From Aquabacterium sp029268225 (GTDB taxonomy: Bacteria > Pseudomonadota > Gammaproteobacteria > Burkholderiales > Burkholderiaceae_C): a DNA stretch of 64,000 nucleotides. Shown piece after piece: positions 25,294 to 34,021 of the stretch. The notes below the pieces were generated by a model. It saw only the letters and a program-made list of their open reading frames with translations. It was not told where the DNA came from and searched no databases. The translations under genes and the position numbers were made by a program. The DNA lies in the NCBI RefSeq assembly GCF_037482285.1, contig NZ_JBBEYB010000010.1:53427-117426 (forward strand). Reading direction: 5' to 3'. Position 1 is the first letter of the stretch; every line of letters starts with the position of its first letter.

Positions 25294-28052
25294 ACACGCC
25301 CGACACGCAAACAACCACGATGCCTGCGGCACAGCCCAAGTTCCAAGCCACGCTGGACCTGACAGTCCGAGCCTCAACGCATCAGCCCGAGCAGTTCCAG
25401 GCGGAACTGATGAACAACATCACCAAGGCTTTGTTGCGCACGCCATCACCGCCGTGCCTGCTGCGTGCACCCACGGGCTCGGGCAAGACCTTTGTCATGG
25501 GCCAAGTCTTGCAACGCGTCGGGGCGCAGCGCAACGTGCTGTGGTTTTGGTTTGTTCCTTTCGTGACACTGGTGGGGCAAACGCTGGATTCGCTGTTGCA
25601 GCACGCGTCGGGCCTGTCGCCCGTGCTGTTCTCGCAGGGGCGCAATCAGGACCTGGGTGCGGGCACGGTGCTCATTTCCACGGCACAAGGCGTGGCGCGC
25701 GCCCAATGGCGCACCAAAGGCTACGACGCTGATGCCGACGACGATGTGCGCACCTTGGCGGCCTTGGTGGCCCGCGCTCGTGCCAAGGGCCTGCAGATTG
25801 GGCTGGTGGTGGACGAAGCGCACATTGGGCTGGACAAGAGCACCGAGTTCGGCAAGTTCGCGCACTGGCTGCAGGCGGACTACATGCTCATGGCGACCGC
25901 CACGCCCAAGGACCAACGTCTGACCGACTTCCTTGCACACGCTGGCTACAGCGGGCAGGAGCACTTTTCGGTCAGCCGGGATGATGTCGTCAAGGCCCGG
26001 CTGAACAAGCAGTACATCGAGGCGGTGGTGTACAGCTTGGGCACCACCATGCAGCAGGTGACCGACTTGCGGCGCACGGTGTTGCGCCAAGCCTGGGCAC
26101 GCAATGTGTTGATCGGCCAACGGCTGCAGCGAGCCGGCATTGCCTGCACGCCTTTGCTGTTGGTGCAGGTCGCCAATGGCGAACGTACCGTGGACGAGGC
26201 CGCTGAGGAGCTGATGCGGCAATGCAATGTGCCGCTCGAAGCCATCGGCAAGCACTCTGCCGATGAACCCGACCCGGTGTTGATGGCGGCGATTGCCAAC
26301 GACACCACCAAACAGGTGCTGATCTTCAAGCAGTCTGCGGGCACGGGCTTCGATGCGCCACGCGCTTTCGTGCTGGCCAGCACCAAACCCGTCAATGACG
26401 CGGACTTCGCCATGCAGTTCATTGGCCGTGTCATGCGAGTGGCACGCCAGGTTCGCGAAGGTTTCCCCAAGCCGCAGCCCATTCCCGCCGAACTGAACAC
26501 CGCCTATGTGTACCTGGGCAATGCCCAGGCGCAGGCGGGCTTTGAAGCGGCCGTGCAAGCCACCAGTGCGGTGAAGAGCCAATTGGAGGGGCAGACCGAG
26601 AAGCTGATGACCCGGCACACCGTTGCGGGGGGCGTGGTCTACACCAACCGGCCCACGGCAGATCAACCCCTGAGCTACAGCATGGGGCTGCCAGGTACAC
26701 AAGCAGCAGCCCAAGTGCAAGCCTCAGAGGCTACGCCCACTTCACCTGCATGGCTGCCTCCTGCCAGCGACGCCACACCTCAACCCTGGGGGCAGGATCT
26801 GTTCGGCGATCCCCATTGGACGCTCGACACCCAAGCAGCAGAACCGGCTCAGAAGAGGTCACCACGCATAGGCAAACCTCGCACGCGCTCCGAAGTGTTG
26901 GAGGCTTTGACTGAAAACCGCCTGAAGGCGTTTCATCGCAAGGGCAACTTGCCTAGTTTGGCTGCCGCGCTCAAGTCTGAGGAAAAACCATCGCTGGTTG
27001 ATCTATCGGCCATCTCGCTGCAAGTCGCGCAGTCTTTGGAGATCAGTTCGACGCTGGCCCTGACGGCGGTTAATGCGGCGCTCAACCGAGTGCGACAGAA
27101 AGAGCTTCACAAGGAACTCACCGAAGGCACCAGCTACGCCGAGGACATTCAGGTTGTGACGGATCGGGCAGCCTTAGCGCGAGAGGCGATGGCTGCCCTG
27201 GAGGAGCTTCCACACGCGGAGGAGGAGGACTACCGCATCATCGTGCAGGCCATTTCCGCCCGCTTGAAACCCACTTTGGACGCTGCGCTGGAGGCTGCCC
27301 CTTCCCAAGTGGCGCTGTCAGAGCAAGACCTCGTGCGTCTGTCGCGGGATGCTGCCCACTGGGTCATCCGTGACTGTGCCCAGGAGCTCCGCGAAGCCAT
27401 CTTCCAAGCCATTGCAGACCAAGCCAAGCAAGTCGATGCCCAGCCCCTGCCCGATGTGATGATCTTCCCGGAAGACCTTGCTCTAGAAGCTTCCAGCAAA
27501 AACATCTATGGCGTATTGCCCCCCTCCACCGAGGATGCGCAGGACGTAGAAACAGTGCTCTTCATGGACGAGCGGAACTGGTGGACAGATCAGGTGTTCG
27601 CATTCGATGACGGCAGCACCTTCAGCGTCGGTCGGTATGACGGCTGGGTAAAGCTCAATACCCTGGAGCAGGCATTCGCCAGAGCGCTGGACGAGGCTGA
27701 TTTCGTACACTGGTGGCATCGAAATCCTGACAAAAAACCGTACTCGGTTCGCGTCGTGCGGGCAGAGCACGACCACTATTTCTACCCAGACTTCGTGGTC
27801 TGTGTTTCGCATGAAGCCGGTGAAGCCCCCATGCAGCGCCTGCTGGAGACCAAGGAAAGCACCAAGGACGCTGCGCGCAAATCGCAGCACTTCCCCGCCG
27901 CTTACGGCAAGGTCTTGTTCCTCACACCGGATGGCAACCGCCTGCGGTGGGTGAATGACGACGGTAGCTTGGGTGAGGTGGTCAAGCTGACAGAGCCGCA
28001 GGCGATTCAGGCAAAGCTGAAGGCGTCTCGGGCGCTATACGCGAAAGGATAA
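25290..28052 (+). CDS. res: Type III-like restriction helicase/nuclease (Res)
   Basis: A 920-residue SF2 helicase with a C-terminal nuclease. Walker A is PTGSGKTF (61-68), the DEAH box is at 175-178, and MATATP follows. A domain-2 block QFIGRVMRVAR contains the arginine finger region. Near the end, PDF at 833-835 and ETK at 853-855 give a PD-(D/E)XK nuclease site (PD-x18-ExK), as in type III Res proteins. Residues about 480-620 form a charged linker of low conservation. It is coupled to mod by ATGA. Type III activity needs Mod + Res together. Confidence 0.9.
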   Translation: MNTPDTQTTTMPAAQPKFQATLDLTVRASTHQPEQFQAELMNNITKALLRTPSPPCLLRAPTGSGKTFVMGQVLQRVGAQRNVLWFWFVPFVTLVGQTLDSLLQHASGLSPVLFSQGRNQDLGAGTVLISTAQGVARAQWRTKGYDADADDDVRTLAALVARARAKGLQIGLVVDEAHIGLDKSTEFGKFAHWLQADYMLMATATPKDQRLTDFLAHAGYSGQEHFSVSRDDVVKARLNKQYIEAVVYSLGTTMQQVTDLRRTVLRQAWARNVLIGQRLQRAGIACTPLLLVQVANGERTVDEAAEELMRQCNVPLEAIGKHSADEPDPVLMAAIANDTTKQVLIFKQSAGTGFDAPRAFVLASTKPVNDADFAMQFIGRVMRVARQVREGFPKPQPIPAELNTAYVYLGNAQAQAGFEAAVQATSAVKSQLEGQTEKLMTRHTVAGGVVYTNRPTADQPLSYSMGLPGTQAAAQVQASEATPTSPAWLPPASDATPQPWGQDLFGDPHWTLDTQAAEPAQKRSPRIGKPRTRSEVLEALTENRLKAFHRKGNLPSLAAALKSEEKPSLVDLSAISLQVAQSLEISSTLALTAVNAALNRVRQKELHKELTEGTSYAEDIQVVTDRAALAREAMAALEELPHAEEEDYRIIVQAISARLKPTLDAALEAAPSQVALSEQDLVRLSRDAAHWVIRDCAQELREAIFQAIADQAKQVDAQPLPDVMIFPEDLALEASSKNIYGVLPPSTEDAQDVETVLFMDERNWWTDQVFAFDDGSTFSVGRYDGWVKLNTLEQAFARALDEADFVHWWHRNPDKKPYSVRVVRAEHDHYFYPDFVVCVSHEAGEAPMQRLLETKESTKDAARKSQHFPAAYGKVLFLTPDGNRLRWVNDDGSLGEVVKLTEPQAIQAKLKASRALYAKG

Positions 28053-28107
28053 GTCTCATGCGTTCTCAAAAAACTGTCTATTGCACTAATTGCGCGTTGG
28101 CGCAGGC

Positions 28108-28134
28108 GCCGCAGGTGCCGCAGGTGCCGCAGGT
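28108..28134 (+). repeat. 9-bp tandem repeat (GCCGCAGGT x3)
   Basis: Three exact copies of GCCGCAGGT, with a degenerate fourth (GGCGCAGGC) before them, between res and the next ATPase. The unit is 9 bases, so copy number changes would alter spacing but not a reading frame. Confidence 0.85.
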
Positions 28135-28152
28135 TATAGGAGCACTGAAGTG

Positions 28153-29556
28153 ATGCACTTCCATTTTGAAAATCTTGGCTTGCTGGATCAGGCTGATTTG
28201 ACGCTCGCTGATCTCACGTTGGTTTGCGGTGAAAACAATACCGGAAAGACTTACGCAACCTATGCTGTGTACGGCTTTCTGCGCAGTTGGAGAGGAATAT
28301 TGCGCTATGTGATTGAGGATGAAATAGATAATCTTCTTAAGGATGACAACCAGAACCGAATTGATCTGGCCGCAATGTTCGATGGCAAAGTGGACGATTA
28401 CCTCGCACGCTTGGGCCGAGAATATGTGAGCGGTCTACCACGCGCCTTTGCCACTGATAGCAATGTTTTCGAACACACCGTGTGTGTGCCGAGCACATGC
28501 CGTGACACTGACCTGCTGACACAGCCTTACCAACGCCGGGTGCAATCCGGCCCAAGTGGAAAGGTGCTCGCCACCCTAAATAAGGAAGCTGGAAGCGCCG
28601 TGCTGGAGGTACTCGTAGCTGACGCCGAAGTGCTGCAGCGTCCGTTCGGCGGACTAAGCGACTTTATCGCCGACGCGATTGCCGACATCGTATTCGCGCA
28701 ACATCTACCGCGCGTGCACATCGCCAGCGCTGAACGAACTGGTGCTGCCATCTTCCGAAAGGAGTTGGATATGGCACGCACCCGAATGCTCAAAAGACTC
28801 AATGAAATTGACTCCAAAGAGTTAAAGCGCAACCCCTTCAAACTCTTGCAAGAGATCGAGGCTGACTACGCTTGGCCAGTGGAAGACAACGTTGAGTTTG
28901 TTCGCCAACTGGAGGACATTGACAAGTACACCGGCGATCTGGCCAAGGTACACCCAGAGTTGCTGGACGCGTTCGACGCCATCATCGGCGGCAGCTACAA
29001 GGTGGTAAAGCAGCAGCTCGTATTTCAGGCCAAGGGAGCTGCCAAGCAGCGCTTTACCATGAACGAGGCATCTAGCTGTATTCGCGCCTTGCTGGATGTA
29101 GGTTTTTACTTGCGTTGCCGTGCACGCGCAGGTGACCTCTTCATCATCGACGAGCCGGAGCTGAACCTCCACCCCAAAAACCAGCGTGCTTTTGCGCGTT
29201 TAGTTGCACGGATGGTTAATTCCGGCATCAAAGTCTTCATCACCACCCATAGCGACTATCTGGTCAAGGAGTTGAACACCTTGATCATGTTGAATCAGCG
29301 CACAGAACATACCCGTCGTGTTCAGCAGCAACATGGCTACGCCGATGCCGAATTGCTCGATCCGACCAAAGCACGGCTTTACATGACTGGCACTGCCGTC
29401 AAACAAGCCAGTGGCGCGGGGCGTCGCGGCAAAATTAGAACTTTGAAGTTGGCCACAATTTACCCGGACCGTGGCATCGAGGTGGAAACTTTTGATGACA
29501 CCATCGAAACCATGAATGCCATCCAAAGCGAAATCCTCTACGGAGGTGATCTCTGA
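28153..29556 (+). CDS. OLD-like AAA ATPase, probable defence protein
   Basis: A 467-residue ABC/OLD-type AAA ATPase. Walker A is GENNTGKT at 26-33 and Walker B/signature region is LFIIDEPELNLHPKNQ with the catalytic D333-E334. FITTHSDYLVKEL follows, as in RecF/OLD-type ATPases. There is no TOPRIM domain after it, so unlike OLD nucleases it lacks its own nuclease and probably uses the next gene. The start at 28153 has GGAG at 28138-28141. The DNA is AT-richer than the flanking genes, suggesting separate acquisition. It ends TGATG into the next start. Confidence 0.85.
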   Translation: MHFHFENLGLLDQADLTLADLTLVCGENNTGKTYATYAVYGFLRSWRGILRYVIEDEIDNLLKDDNQNRIDLAAMFDGKVDDYLARLGREYVSGLPRAFATDSNVFEHTVCVPSTCRDTDLLTQPYQRRVQSGPSGKVLATLNKEAGSAVLEVLVADAEVLQRPFGGLSDFIADAIADIVFAQHLPRVHIASAERTGAAIFRKELDMARTRMLKRLNEIDSKELKRNPFKLLQEIEADYAWPVEDNVEFVRQLEDIDKYTGDLAKVHPELLDAFDAIIGGSYKVVKQQLVFQAKGAAKQRFTMNEASSCIRALLDVGFYLRCRARAGDLFIIDEPELNLHPKNQRAFARLVARMVNSGIKVFITTHSDYLVKELNTLIMLNQRTEHTRRVQQQHGYADAELLDPTKARLYMTGTAVKQASGAGRRGKIRTLKLATIYPDRGIEVETFDDTIETMNAIQSEILYGGDL

Positions 29557-30128
29557 TGGCATTGAGTGTCGAACTGGATTTGCTGCGAGAGTCCCTCTCT
29601 TGCTGTGCCTATCGGGGAGATCAACACTCCGACGTGTTGATTGAAGAACACGATGTTCTGGCCAAGTTGAAAAAGGTCACTCTGCGCGCATCAAACGGTG
29701 ATTGGTTCAGCTTTGACCCCGATAAAGGTCGGGGCTCCAAGGCGCTGATGTCCCCCTTGCTGACCACAGGAAAGGCTCACGATCATCATCGGGCATGTGA
29801 CTGCGTGGTACTTATTCGGCGCGACGACAAAATCACTGCAATTTACATTGACCTAAAGTCTGGCAATCCAACTGGGTATTCAGGGCAGTTCAAGAGCACA
29901 CGCCAGTTCTTACGCTACGCGATTGGGCTGATTGAGGAGTTTCACGGTCAGTCGCTGGAGTTGGGTGAAGAGCGCTATGTGGTGCTTTACGGCGGGAAGC
30001 CTGCACTCATACAGAAGACAGTGACGGCCCCCAAGCCACTCAAGATGGGCAAGACGCAGCCCGACAAACCTTACAAGCGCGAGGTAACCAATCCTGGGCA
30101 GTTGTATCTCGCAGAACTACTGAGATAG
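29556..30128 (+). CDS. Small PD-(D/E)XK-like partner of the ATPase
   Basis: A 190-residue protein I cannot place in a named family. D82 in CDCVVLI and D99-L-K101 in IYIDLKSGN have the spacing and surroundings of a PD-(D/E)XK nuclease core, with QFLRYAIGLI helical after it, and a second strand RYVVLYGG. It is fused by TGATG overlap (start at 29556) to the ATPase, so the two make a two-gene module, like other ATPase-nuclease defence pairs. A TOPRIM (PARIS-type) or HNH (Septu-type) partner is not seen. A function as nuclease is inference. Confidence 0.7.
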   Translation: MALSVELDLLRESLSCCAYRGDQHSDVLIEEHDVLAKLKKVTLRASNGDWFSFDPDKGRGSKALMSPLLTTGKAHDHHRACDCVVLIRRDDKITAIYIDLKSGNPTGYSGQFKSTRQFLRYAIGLIEEFHGQSLELGEERYVVLYGGKPALIQKTVTAPKPLKMGKTQPDKPYKREVTNPGQLYLAELLR

Positions 30129-30242
30129 CAGCCGAGCTTCCGCTCGACCACGTTTGGCAGCTGGGAAGGCATGTACGCAATGATTACGTTTGCGGCGAGG
30201 TCAATTCAATGTCTTGACAGCGCAGATTGACAAGGGAGAAAA

Positions 30243-32447
30243 GTGACAGAACAAACCAGCAGCCAGCCGTCCGGCACCACCTGGTTCGTCGGGGCCAGCT
30301 TCGGTCACACCGATGATCAGAGCTCCCGCTTCCTCGAAGAAGGTATCTGGGAGATCAGCAGCCCCAGCCAGAAGGAGCAGGCGCTGGTTCGCTCCATGCG
30401 GCCTGGTGAGCGCATTGCCATCAAGGCCGCGTATGTGCGCAAGCACGGTCTGCCTTTCGACAACCGTCAGCAGACGGTGTCTGTCATGGGCATCAAGGCT
30501 ATCGGCGTCATCACCGAGAACCCACAGGACGGTGAGCGCGTCAAAGTGCAGTGGCAGCCCGCCGATGGCGTGCGCGAGTGGTACTTCTACACCTACCGCC
30601 CCACCATCTGGCGCGTTGTGCCCGGCGAATGGAATGCGGATGCGCTGATCGAGTTCGCATTCAACGGCAAGCCCCAAGACATCGAGCGATTCCGCAACGC
30701 GCCGTACTGGAAGGACCGCTTCGGCACCCTGTTCCAGTGGGCGGACTTCTACGAGGCCATCGCCGAGAAGCTGCTGGCCTACGCAAGCAACCGAGCGCCG
30801 CTCATTCAGGGCATCCACCAGATTGCTCAGCGCGTCCAAGGCCTGGGCTATCTGCAGGACAAATTCCCAGATGGAAGCAGCGGCCCACTGCAGGACATCT
30901 GCCCGTTCACAGTAATGGGCACGTTCAACCGAGGCATGACGGACGCCAACCGCAAGCTGATTGCTGCAGCGCTGGCGAAGCTGCTCGGCGTCACCGTGCC
31001 TGTGCCTGCGACGTTCGAAGGCATCCCTGTGCTCAACAACCAGCGCTCCTGGTTCTTCCGCTACGCGGACAAGCGCGGGGCGGGAGACATTGATGCCCTT
31101 TGGCGCGTCTTTGCCGCAGCGCAGGCGCTGGTTGAAGACGACGGGCCGGGCACCCGCGACGAGTTCATCGAGGCCTATGACGCCGCAACCCAGGTCTGGG
31201 GTGTGGCGTGGAATCTGTCCACTGGCTTGTATTGGGCTGCCCCCTGGGAGTTTCCGACGCTGGACAGCCAGTCGCGGCACTACATCCAGAAGCGCCTCGG
31301 CGTTCCGATCACCACCCCAGCGCCGCAAGCGCCATGTGATGCGGCCACGTATTTGCAACTTGCCGACGACTTGCGCACGCGGTTCGCGGAGGATGACTAC
31401 CCGGTGCACAGCTTCCCGGAGTTGTCGCTGGCATCGTGGCAGTTCAAGGATGCGACGCCTGCGCCTCAGGAGGACGAAGTCGCGCCGGACATGCCCGACG
31501 ATGACTCAGGTGATGAGCTTGCAGCCGAAGTCGTCCAGTCTCAGGCCCCCATCGTTCCCTACTCCCTAGCCGACATCACGCGTGACGGCTGCTTCATGTC
31601 GGAGCCAGAGCTTGAGCAGCTACTGGACCGGCTGCGCACCAAAAAGAATCTGATCCTGCAAGGGCCACCCGGCACCGGCAAGACATGGCTGGCCAAGCGA
31701 TTGGCCTTCGCCTTGATGGGCCAGAAGGACGAAAGCAAGGTCAGAGCCGTCCAGTTCCACCCGAATCTTTCGTACGAGGACTTCGTGCGCGGCTGGCGGC
31801 CTACTGGTGAAGGCAAGCTGACGCTCGCCGATGGTGTCTTCATGGAGGCCATCAAGGCTGCGAAAAAGGAGCCCGCAGCCAAGTTCGTCGTCGTCATCGA
31901 GGAGATCAACCGAGGCAATCCGGCCCAGGTGTTCGGTGAGTTGCTGACGCTGCTGGAGGCAGGCAAGCGCACCCCCAGCGAGGCGTTGGAGCTGTGCTAC
32001 CCGGATGCTGACGGCGTACGTCGGCCGGTCCACATCCCCGAGAACCTTCATGTCATCGGCACCATGAACATCGCGGATCGGTCGTTGGCGCTGGTCGATT
32101 TGGCGTTGCGGCGCCGCTTTGCGTTTGTTGGTCTTGAGCCTCGCCTCGGCCCAGCATGGCGGAACTGGGTGGGTTCAGCGTGCGGCGTGGATGAAGCACT
32201 GGCGTCAGACATTGAGCGACGCATGGCCGAACTGAACGAGCAGATTGCAGCGGATGCACGCTTGGGCAAGCAGTTCCGAATCGGTCACAGCTATGTCACG
32301 CCCGTGCATCGGCTGGATGCGGGCGGCACCCGGCGATGGTTCCAGCAAGTCGTGGACACAGAGATCGGCCCCCTGCTGGAAGAGTATTGGTTTGACTCCC
32401 CTGAGGAGGCACGTCAGGCCACCGCACGGTTGCTGCAGGGCTGGTGA
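30243..32447 (+). CDS. mcrB: McrB-like AAA+ GTPase subunit of McrBC
   Basis: A 734-residue McrB-like motor of the McrBC modified-DNA restriction system. The AAA+ domain has GPPGTGKT at 474-481, VIEEINRGN at about 551-559 (the McrB signature) and GTMNIADRSLALVDLALRRRF (landmarks NIADRSLALVD). The N-terminal 430 residues are a target-recognition region: an initial 110-residue beta-rich part (TWFVGASFGHTDDQ to IWRV) that could be an EVE-like modified-base reader, then a helical part. GTG at 30243 is preceded by GGGAGA. It is coupled by TGATG to mcrC. Confidence 0.88.
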   Translation: MTEQTSSQPSGTTWFVGASFGHTDDQSSRFLEEGIWEISSPSQKEQALVRSMRPGERIAIKAAYVRKHGLPFDNRQQTVSVMGIKAIGVITENPQDGERVKVQWQPADGVREWYFYTYRPTIWRVVPGEWNADALIEFAFNGKPQDIERFRNAPYWKDRFGTLFQWADFYEAIAEKLLAYASNRAPLIQGIHQIAQRVQGLGYLQDKFPDGSSGPLQDICPFTVMGTFNRGMTDANRKLIAAALAKLLGVTVPVPATFEGIPVLNNQRSWFFRYADKRGAGDIDALWRVFAAAQALVEDDGPGTRDEFIEAYDAATQVWGVAWNLSTGLYWAAPWEFPTLDSQSRHYIQKRLGVPITTPAPQAPCDAATYLQLADDLRTRFAEDDYPVHSFPELSLASWQFKDATPAPQEDEVAPDMPDDDSGDELAAEVVQSQAPIVPYSLADITRDGCFMSEPELEQLLDRLRTKKNLILQGPPGTGKTWLAKRLAFALMGQKDESKVRAVQFHPNLSYEDFVRGWRPTGEGKLTLADGVFMEAIKAAKKEPAAKFVVVIEEINRGNPAQVFGELLTLLEAGKRTPSEALELCYPDADGVRRPVHIPENLHVIGTMNIADRSLALVDLALRRRFAFVGLEPRLGPAWRNWVGSACGVDEALASDIERRMAELNEQIAADARLGKQFRIGHSYVTPVHRLDAGGTRRWFQQVVDTEIGPLLEEYWFDSPEEARQATARLLQGW

Positions 32448-33568
32448 TGGGTCTCATCGCGCCACCGACTTCCACCGAATCAGGGGTCACGCCCGGATTC
32501 GTGGGGCGCATTCCAGTCCGGAACCTGTGGCTGTTGATGCTGTATGCGTCGGAACTGTTTCGGACTGGCGGCACCGCCCATGTGGCGGTCGAAGAAAGCC
32601 CAGATGAGTTGCCCGATCTGGTGGCAGAAATTTTGGCCCATGCCGTTGAGACTCGGCTACACCGTCAGCTGAGCCTGGGCTACCGATCTCGGGAAGAGTG
32701 GCTCGGCCGCGTTCGCGGGCGCATCGATGTGCTGACCACTGAGCGGCGCCAGTTGCTGGATCGCGGCTTGGTGGCCTGCCGCTTTGCGGAGCTCACCATC
32801 GACACGCCACGGAATCGTTTCGTCCGCGCTGCATTGGAGTCCGTCGCCCGCTTGGTCAAGAAGCCAGTTGTCGCCCATCGGTGCCGATTTCTTGCTGCTG
32901 CGATGTGGTCCCGAGGCGTCGCAGGCCAGCCGCCGACCCGCGCCCAGATGAGCGCTGATCGATTCGGACGCCATGATGCGGACGACCAGTTCATGGTGGC
33001 AGCAGCCAAGCTTGCCTATGACCTGGCGCTACCCACGGAATCCGCAGGCGGCAACGTGCTGGCGATGCCTGGCCGGGAGGAGGCTTGGGTTCGTCGTCTG
33101 TTTGAGCGCGCCGTTGGCGGCTTGTATGCCGTGGTGCTCAGTCCACTCGGGTGGCATGTTCGTTGCGGCGCGACGCTGCAGTGGCAAATCTCGTCCAAGA
33201 CGGAAGGTATTGATGACATCTTGCCTGCCATGCGGACCGACGTGGTGCTCGACCATGGTGGCTCGGGGCGACGTATCGTCATCGACACCAAGTTCACCTC
33301 CATCGTCACGGCAGGGTGGTATCGGGAGCAAAGCCTGCGCAGCGGCTACATCTACCAAATGTACGCCTATCTGAGGTCACAGGTCGGCTGCGGTGATCCA
33401 CTGTCAGACTCGGCAAGCGGCTTGCTGTTGCACCCTTCCGTCGGAACGATGATCGATGAGACGGTCGTCATCCAGGGGCACCCGATCCGCTTTGTGACCG
33501 TAGACCTGGCAGCCAAGCCTGCCGACATTCGTGCGCAGTTGCTGCGGTGCTTCGAGGTGTCATGCTGA
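32447..33568 (+). CDS. mcrC: McrC-like nuclease subunit of McrBC
   Basis: A 373-residue McrC protein, the nuclease that acts with the McrB ring. The PD-(D/E)XK core is D265 in MRTDVVLDHG and D280-T-K282 in RRIVIDTKF, followed by a YIYQMYAYL helix, as in McrC family members. The N-terminal half starts with FVGRIPVRNLWLLMLYASELF, a McrC-type block. ATG at 32447 shares bases with the mcrB stop. The pair completes a modification-dependent restriction system. Confidence 0.88.
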   Translation: MGLIAPPTSTESGVTPGFVGRIPVRNLWLLMLYASELFRTGGTAHVAVEESPDELPDLVAEILAHAVETRLHRQLSLGYRSREEWLGRVRGRIDVLTTERRQLLDRGLVACRFAELTIDTPRNRFVRAALESVARLVKKPVVAHRCRFLAAAMWSRGVAGQPPTRAQMSADRFGRHDADDQFMVAAAKLAYDLALPTESAGGNVLAMPGREEAWVRRLFERAVGGLYAVVLSPLGWHVRCGATLQWQISSKTEGIDDILPAMRTDVVLDHGGSGRRIVIDTKFTSIVTAGWYREQSLRSGYIYQMYAYLRSQVGCGDPLSDSASGLLLHPSVGTMIDETVVIQGHPIRFVTVDLAAKPADIRAQLLRCFEVSC

Positions 33569-33676
33569 TGCGATCGTGGTCGAACCTGGCCCTCGGTTGC
33601 CACACTGTTGGCCGACATGACGCCACACTGTGCGGCGGGGTGTCAGCACATTGTTGTCACATTCATCAGAGGCCTC

Positions 33677-33816
33677 TTCGCACAGACTTCGCACATTGCA
33701 CCCACCTGTTTCGCACACAGAAGGCAGCGTTCTTCGCGCATAGGCTGGCACCGTCTTTCGCACATTCATGCTGGACGCACGGTCGCAAGCAGGCTGTCCC
33801 CACCGCGTTCGGCACA
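33677..33816 (+). repeat. TTCGCACA iteron-like repeats
   Basis: Exact TTCGCACA at 33677, 33688, 33710 and 33757, with TTCGCGCA at 33733 and TTCGGCACA at 33808. Start spacings are 11, 22, 23, 24 and 51 bases, the first four close to one or two helical turns, so a protein could bind all on one face of the DNA. Confidence 0.65.
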
Positions 33817-33852
33817 TTCTTTGAGCTCGCATCTTCGAGCTCAAAGAATGTG
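33813..33852. repeat. 17-bp perfect inverted repeat (hairpin)
   Basis: Left arm 33813-33829 (CACATTCTTTGAGCTCG) and its exact complement at 33836-33852, six bases apart. No T-run follows on either strand, so it looks like an operator or RNA stem, not a standard terminator. It lies 170 bp before jetA. Confidence 0.75.
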
Positions 33853-34021
33853 GCCGCTGAGCACAAAACCGGCAGGTTTGGCGGGAAGCGGCTGATGGGG
33901 ACAACGCGAGCTCAAGCTGCGTCCAGCATGGCGTGCCAGCTGAGAACCCGTTGCGGCCATGGGCCGAGATGCCGCCAGGTGCGGCGGTGGGCAGCAGCAT
34001 GCAGCATGGACTCGAACTGAA

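Larger units (their letters stand above)
33569..34021. other. 450-bp gene-free region with short repeats and a hairpin
   Basis: No supported gene lies between mcrC and the Wadjet operon. An open frame crosses it, but the TTCGCACA repeats fall in different frames and its translation has no family look. It holds six TTCGCACA-like repeats (33677-33816) and a 17-bp hairpin (33813-33852), so it probably contains the promoter and control sites of the Wadjet operon or a short RNA. Confidence 0.6.

Noticed and set aside
28153..30128. PARIS or Gabija system
   Set aside because: The partner has no TOPRIM or DUF4435 features and no helicase is coupled to the ATPase.
33677..33816. CRISPR array
   Set aside because: Repeats are only eight bases and the spacers are too short and irregular; no cas genes nearby.
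33547..34020. 157-codon frame across the gap between mcrC and jetA
   Set aside because: The TTCGCACA repeats fall in different frames and the rest has no protein character; treated as regulatory DNA.
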